Shown: positions 3,703 through 6,290 of the stretch, one piece after another | Layout: every line of letters begins with the position of its first letter | Position numbering within the stretch: the stretch's first letter is position 1 | Source of the DNA: Cyanobacteriota bacterium | GTDB taxonomy: Bacteria; Cyanobacteriota; Cyanobacteriia; Phormidesmidales; Phormidesmidaceae | NCBI GenBank assembly: GCA_027619675.1 | Contig: JAQCHG010000106.1 | Location: 1 to 6,290 of the forward strand | DNA length: 6,290 nucleotides | Direction: 5' to 3' | Position numbers and translations under genes: made by a program | The notes under the pieces: generated by a model | Told to the model about the DNA's origin: nothing | Database searches by the model: none | The model's input: the letters and a program-made list of their open reading frames with translations, nothing else

Positions 3703-5889
3703 ATGCCTCGATTTTTTCGGTTGCCTTTGTGGCGTTCCTCAACGGCAGAGCCATCGGCAGCCTCAACGGCATCTGCCACAGAGGCCCCCCAGCCCTTTGT
3801 CCATCGGATGCCCACGGTGGGGCGACGGTTGTTGGCTTGGGGGCTAGAGATGGCCCTGTTGAGCGCCAGTGTGGGGGTGCCGTTAACCCTGGGCGGCTAT
3901 CTCAATGCACGGGCTGAGAATCCCCAGCAGCCTCTGATTCCGGTGCTAAACCTGGCCCAGCAGCAGACGGGGCGGCTGTTGGGGTTGCCTCGGCGATCGC
4001 TGCCTGAGCGCATTACCCCCCTGACCCAACTGCTGTGGACGGGGGCGCTGGGGCTGCCCTTGATTTTGATAGCGGCCCATATGTACGGCCTCAGCCGCCG
4101 GGGCACCAGTGGTCCTAAACGTTGGCTGGGCTTGCAGGTGGTGACCCTGACCGGGCAGGTGCCAGGTTGGCGGCGGATTTTGGTGCGGGAGGGACTAGGG
4201 CGTTGGGGCGGCCCCCTAGTGATTGCCTATGGGTTGTGGCGAATTGGGGGGGCGTTTCCCCAGACGTGGGTTTTGTTGGGATTGGGGTTAGGTGTCCTGG
4301 CGATCGAGAATCTCAGCGGGGGCTTTAGCCGTTCTCGCCGGGGCTGGCACGACTGGCTGGCGGGCACCTGCGTGGTGGATCGAGAAACGGGGGCCATGGT
4401 GCGCCTAGCCGCCCAGTGGACTGGAGCCATCCTGCCACCGGGACAGCCCGGAGCATTGGCCTGGGTGGATGAAAGTGGTGGCCTTACCCCGGTGGTGCTA
4501 GAGCCTGGATTGGCCCCGGAGCCCCCGCACCGATCGCGGCTAGGCATCGGCTGGGTGGTGCTGGCCCTGGTGCTCGGGGGTATCGGGGGCGGGGGCGCTT
4601 ACCATCTCTGGCAACGGCGCACCGTCAATGCCCTGAACCAGGAACTGTTTCTCAATTTAGTGGATACCCTGACCGATGCTGGGGCCAACGAAGAGGCCCG
4701 GCGGGTGGCGGTCACGACCCTGGGCAGTGTGCCTGACGAGCGGGCTACGCCCCTACTCGTGGATCTGATTGCCCAGGCGGAGGATCCCCAATGGCTGGCT
4801 ACGCTGCAACAGGCTTTGGTAAATCGAGGCCCAGAGGCGTTACCTGACCTGCGCCGCCTCAATCAGCGGTTGAATCGGGAGCTGAGCCTGCAACCCAATG
4901 ATCAACAGCGGGCCATGCTGGTGGCGCAACTGCAAACCGTTAATCGCGTTGTGGTGCAGTTGGTGGTATTGGCGGGTGATCGCATCCCGACCCTAGACCT
5001 CAGCGGGTTGTATTTGGGGGCTTTAACCGGGGGGGCCGAACCCTTTGTGTTAACCCTGCCCCGACAATCCTTAGCCGGGATTAACTGGCGCAGTACGGTG
5101 ATGAACCGGGCGCAACTTCAGGGAGCGCGGTTTTATCATCCCGGTCCCGATGGCCATCCCGACACCTATGACGACTGGTTTGCGGATATGGCCGGGGCCG
5201 ATCTGACCGATGGCGATCTGAGTGGGGCCGATCTGACCCTGAGCCAGTTGGCCGGGGCCAGTCTGCTGCGGGCGCAGCTCAGGGGGGCAAATCTGACCCT
5301 GGCGAATCTGGAGCGGGCCAATTTAGAGCGGGCGAATTTGATTCAGGCCCAGTTGCGGGGGGCAAATCTGACCCAAGCCCGGTTGATTGCTGCTGATTTG
5401 ACCACGGCCCAGTTGGTGGGGGCGAATCTAACGGGGGCACGGCTCCGACGGCTGATTGCTGACGGGGCCACCTTGACGGGGGCCACCTTGCGGGGGGCCG
5501 ATGCCCTGGAAACGGTCTTTACGGCGGCGGATTTACGGGGGGCCGATCTGCGGCAAATCAATTTAGCGGGGTCCAATTTAGCGGGCGCGAACCTGGCGGA
5601 TGCGGATCTACGGGGGGCTAACCTGACGGATACGGATTTACGGGACGTGAACCTACAGGGGGCCAATCTGCTGGGGACGGATTTTACCGGGGCTATCTTT
5701 GCCGCTGAGAAGGCTACCAACCAAGATGGCTTTATTACCAGTGCCCCGAATCTGCAACCAGGCGATCGCTTTACTGGGATCAACTTCAATCAGGCCCGCA
5801 ACCTAGACCTGGGACAACTTACCTATATTTGTGCCCAAGGGGGCATCCACGATGCCTGCGATCGCCCTGACGATGCCGACGCTGAATAA
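3703..5889 (+). CDS. RDD-domain membrane protein fused to a pentapeptide-repeat solenoid
   Basis: This protein has 728 residues. Residues 1-33 are an Ala/Ser/Pro-rich lead. Residues about 36-230 are an RDD domain: TVGRRLLAWGLEM opens the first membrane helix, a second lies near 108-130, RRGTSGPKRWLGLQVV is the G-x-x-G-K-like loop, LVRE follows, further hydrophobic helices lie at about 170-202, and HDWLAGTCVVDR carries the last hallmark Asp (D217). The first hallmark Asp is Glu here (E49). Residues about 280-300 are another membrane helix (GWVVLALVLGGIGGGGAYHLW). Residues about 308-425 are helical and HEAT-like (ARRVAVTTLGSVPDERATPLL without strict repeats). Residues about 432-476 hold partial pentapeptides, 477-496 an acidic insert, and 498-667 are 34 continuous pentapeptides. 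The tail has Cys710 and Cys719. The start ATG has no strong Shine-Dalgarno; Met36 is a possible later start. The function is unknown; a membrane-anchored scaffold or solute-handling role is inference. Ycf20 follows 21 bp downstream. Confidence 0.9.
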   Translation: MPRFFRLPLWRSSTAEPSAASTASATEAPQPFVHRMPTVGRRLLAWGLEMALLSASVGVPLTLGGYLNARAENPQQPLIPVLNLAQQQTGRLLGLPRRSLPERITPLTQLLWTGALGLPLILIAAHMYGLSRRGTSGPKRWLGLQVVTLTGQVPGWRRILVREGLGRWGGPLVIAYGLWRIGGAFPQTWVLLGLGLGVLAIENLSGGFSRSRRGWHDWLAGTCVVDRETGAMVRLAAQWTGAILPPGQPGALAWVDESGGLTPVVLEPGLAPEPPHRSRLGIGWVVLALVLGGIGGGGAYHLWQRRTVNALNQELFLNLVDTLTDAGANEEARRVAVTTLGSVPDERATPLLVDLIAQAEDPQWLATLQQALVNRGPEALPDLRRLNQRLNRELSLQPNDQQRAMLVAQLQTVNRVVVQLVVLAGDRIPTLDLSGLYLGALTGGAEPFVLTLPRQSLAGINWRSTVMNRAQLQGARFYHPGPDGHPDTYDDWFADMAGADLTDGDLSGADLTLSQLAGASLLRAQLRGANLTLANLERANLERANLIQAQLRGANLTQARLIAADLTTAQLVGANLTGARLRRLIADGATLTGATLRGADALETVFTAADLRGADLRQINLAGSNLAGANLADADLRGANLTDTDLRDVNLQGANLLGTDFTGAIFAAEKATNQDGFITSAPNLQPGDRFTGINFNQARNLDLGQLTYICAQGGIHDACDRPDDADAE
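3993..4000. repeat. HIP1 octamer GCGATCGC
   Basis: Exact HIP1 copy inside the RDD part of the fusion gene, where it encodes the Arg-Ser step of LPRRSLPE. Confidence 0.85.
5194..5703 (+). repeat. 34 continuous pentapeptide repeats (A-D/N-L-x-x) in the RDD fusion protein
   Basis: Residues 498-667 read as 34 five-residue units without a phase break (GADLT, DGDLS, GADLT and so on, ending GTDFT, GAIFA). Only RLIAD (583-587) and GADAL (598-602) clearly depart from the pattern. In pentapeptide proteins four units make one coil of a square beta-helix, so this stretch predicts about 8.5 coils. At DNA level the units share wording such as GGGGGC and GATCTG, consistent with growth by duplication. Confidence 0.9.
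5762..5769. repeat. HIP1 octamer GCGATCGC
   Basis: Exact HIP1 copy in the part encoding the C-terminal tail of the fusion protein (PGDRFTG). Confidence 0.85.
5858..5865. repeat. HIP1 octamer GCGATCGC
   Basis: Exact HIP1 copy close to the stop of the fusion gene; it covers the codon of Cys719 (ACDRP). Confidence 0.85.
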
Positions 5890-5910
5890 CCTGCTGCCCA
5901 CCCAAGACCC

Positions 5911-6249
5911 ATGCAACGCACCCGCCTCGCCACGTTAATCGAGACCTTAGCCAATCGGTTTGGGCGCTGGGTGTTTAACCCCTGGCGGCGGCTCTCCCTG
6001 GTGATTATTGGGCTCCTGTTCGGCAATTTCTTTGGCATTGCGGTGGCCTCCATCGCGGGGCAAACGGCAGACCTAGATGTGGTCATTTCCGCCCTCTTGC
6101 TGGTGGGGGTCGAGGTCATCAGTTGGTGGGTGTACCGCCGTCCTCGCCCAGGGGAAACCGCCATGGGTTTTGGCATGGAAGTCTTAAACGCCTTCAAGCT
6201 GGGCTTGGTGTACAGCCTGTTTGTGGAAGCCTTCAAACTGGGTAGCTAG
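5911..6249 (+). CDS. ycf20: Ycf20-like membrane protein (DUF565)
   Basis: This 112-residue protein is close to full length for the family. A basic N-terminus (MQRTRLATLIETLANRFGRW) is followed by three predicted membrane helices at about 28-48 (LSLVIIGLLFGNFFGIAVAS), 55-75 (DVVISALLLVGVEVISWWVY) and 90-108 (EVLNAFKLGLVYSLFVEAF). The segment GQTADLDVVISALLL between helices 1 and 2 is the recognisable family mark. Ycf20/DUF565 proteins occur in cyanobacteria and plastids; plant and algal relatives have been linked to thermal dissipation of excess light, but the molecular role is unclear. It starts 21 bp after the RDD/pentapeptide gene stop, with no Shine-Dalgarno and no promoter visible between, so co-transcription is likely. 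No terminator is seen in the last 41 bases of the window. Confidence 0.9.
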   Translation: MQRTRLATLIETLANRFGRWVFNPWRRLSLVIIGLLFGNFFGIAVASIAGQTADLDVVISALLLVGVEVISWWVYRRPRPGETAMGFGMEVLNAFKLGLVYSLFVEAFKLGS

Positions 6250-6290
6250 CTTGAAGCCAGTCACCGCCCCCGATCGCCTCGGTTCCCCCG

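Noticed and set aside
3605..3917. Plus-strand open frames at 3605-3847 and 3729-3917 overlapping the start of the RDD fusion gene.
   Set aside because: They are out-of-frame shadows; the RDD frame has clear family motifs and runs for 728 codons.
5343..5789. 148-codon minus-strand frame opposite the pentapeptide repeats.
   Set aside because: Its Ala/Pro/Arg/Ser/Lys periodicity is the antisense image of the pentapeptide repeat; no independent gene signal.
5823..6236. 137-codon minus-strand frame opposite ycf20.
   Set aside because: It lies antisense to a clearly recognised gene and shows no domain or ribosome binding site.
6250..6290. Possible 3' end of a convergent minus-strand gene at the right edge.
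   Set aside because: Only about 55 bases of open frame are visible, with no motif; it cannot be supported from this window.

Overview
The window looks like chromosomal DNA of a cyanobacterium with fairly GC-rich genes. Three things support this. The last gene is a clear Ycf20/DUF565 protein, a family of cyanobacteria and plastids. The octamer GCGATCGC (HIP1, the cyanobacterial highly iterated palindrome) occurs four times exactly, although it would be expected about once per 65 kb by chance. The large protein is a membrane-anchored pentapeptide-repeat protein of a cyanobacterial style. The species cannot be fixed from this window. I see no mobile elements, phage genes, CRISPR, tRNA or rRNA.

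Layout. (1) 1-319, minus strand: the N-terminal part of a coiled-coil protein that runs off the left edge. (2) 320-685: a divergent intergenic region with an 8-bp direct repeat, two adjacent small hairpins and an inverted repeat. (3) 686-1222, plus: a second coiled-coil protein with a GTG start, followed by a good intrinsic terminator at 1301-1338. (4) 1223-1543: a gene-free stretch holding that terminator and an imperfect inverted repeat next to a possible -10 box. (5) 1544-2302: an RsuA/RluB-family 16S/23S rRNA pseudouridine synthase. (6) 2372-3169: a RodZ-type cell-shape protein (cytoplasmic HTH, one membrane helix, periplasmic DUF4115). (7) 3170-3702: 533 bp without a convincing gene but with a 12-bp perfect palindrome, hairpins and a cluster of TAGGGT motifs that includes an 11-bp direct repeat. 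(8) 3703-5889: a 728-residue fusion of an RDD membrane domain, a helical HEAT-like segment and a 34-unit pentapeptide-repeat solenoid. (9) 5911-6249: Ycf20, probably co-transcribed with the preceding gene (21-bp gap).

Two probable transcription units run rightwards: pseudouridine synthase-rodZ, and RDD/pentapeptide-ycf20. The divergent coiled-coil pair at the left forms a third module. The least explained parts are the RDD/pentapeptide fusion, the divergent coiled-coil pair and the structured 3170-3702 gap. I see nothing that clearly amounts to a new multi-gene system. The fusion protein beside ycf20 is the best candidate for unexplored membrane biology.
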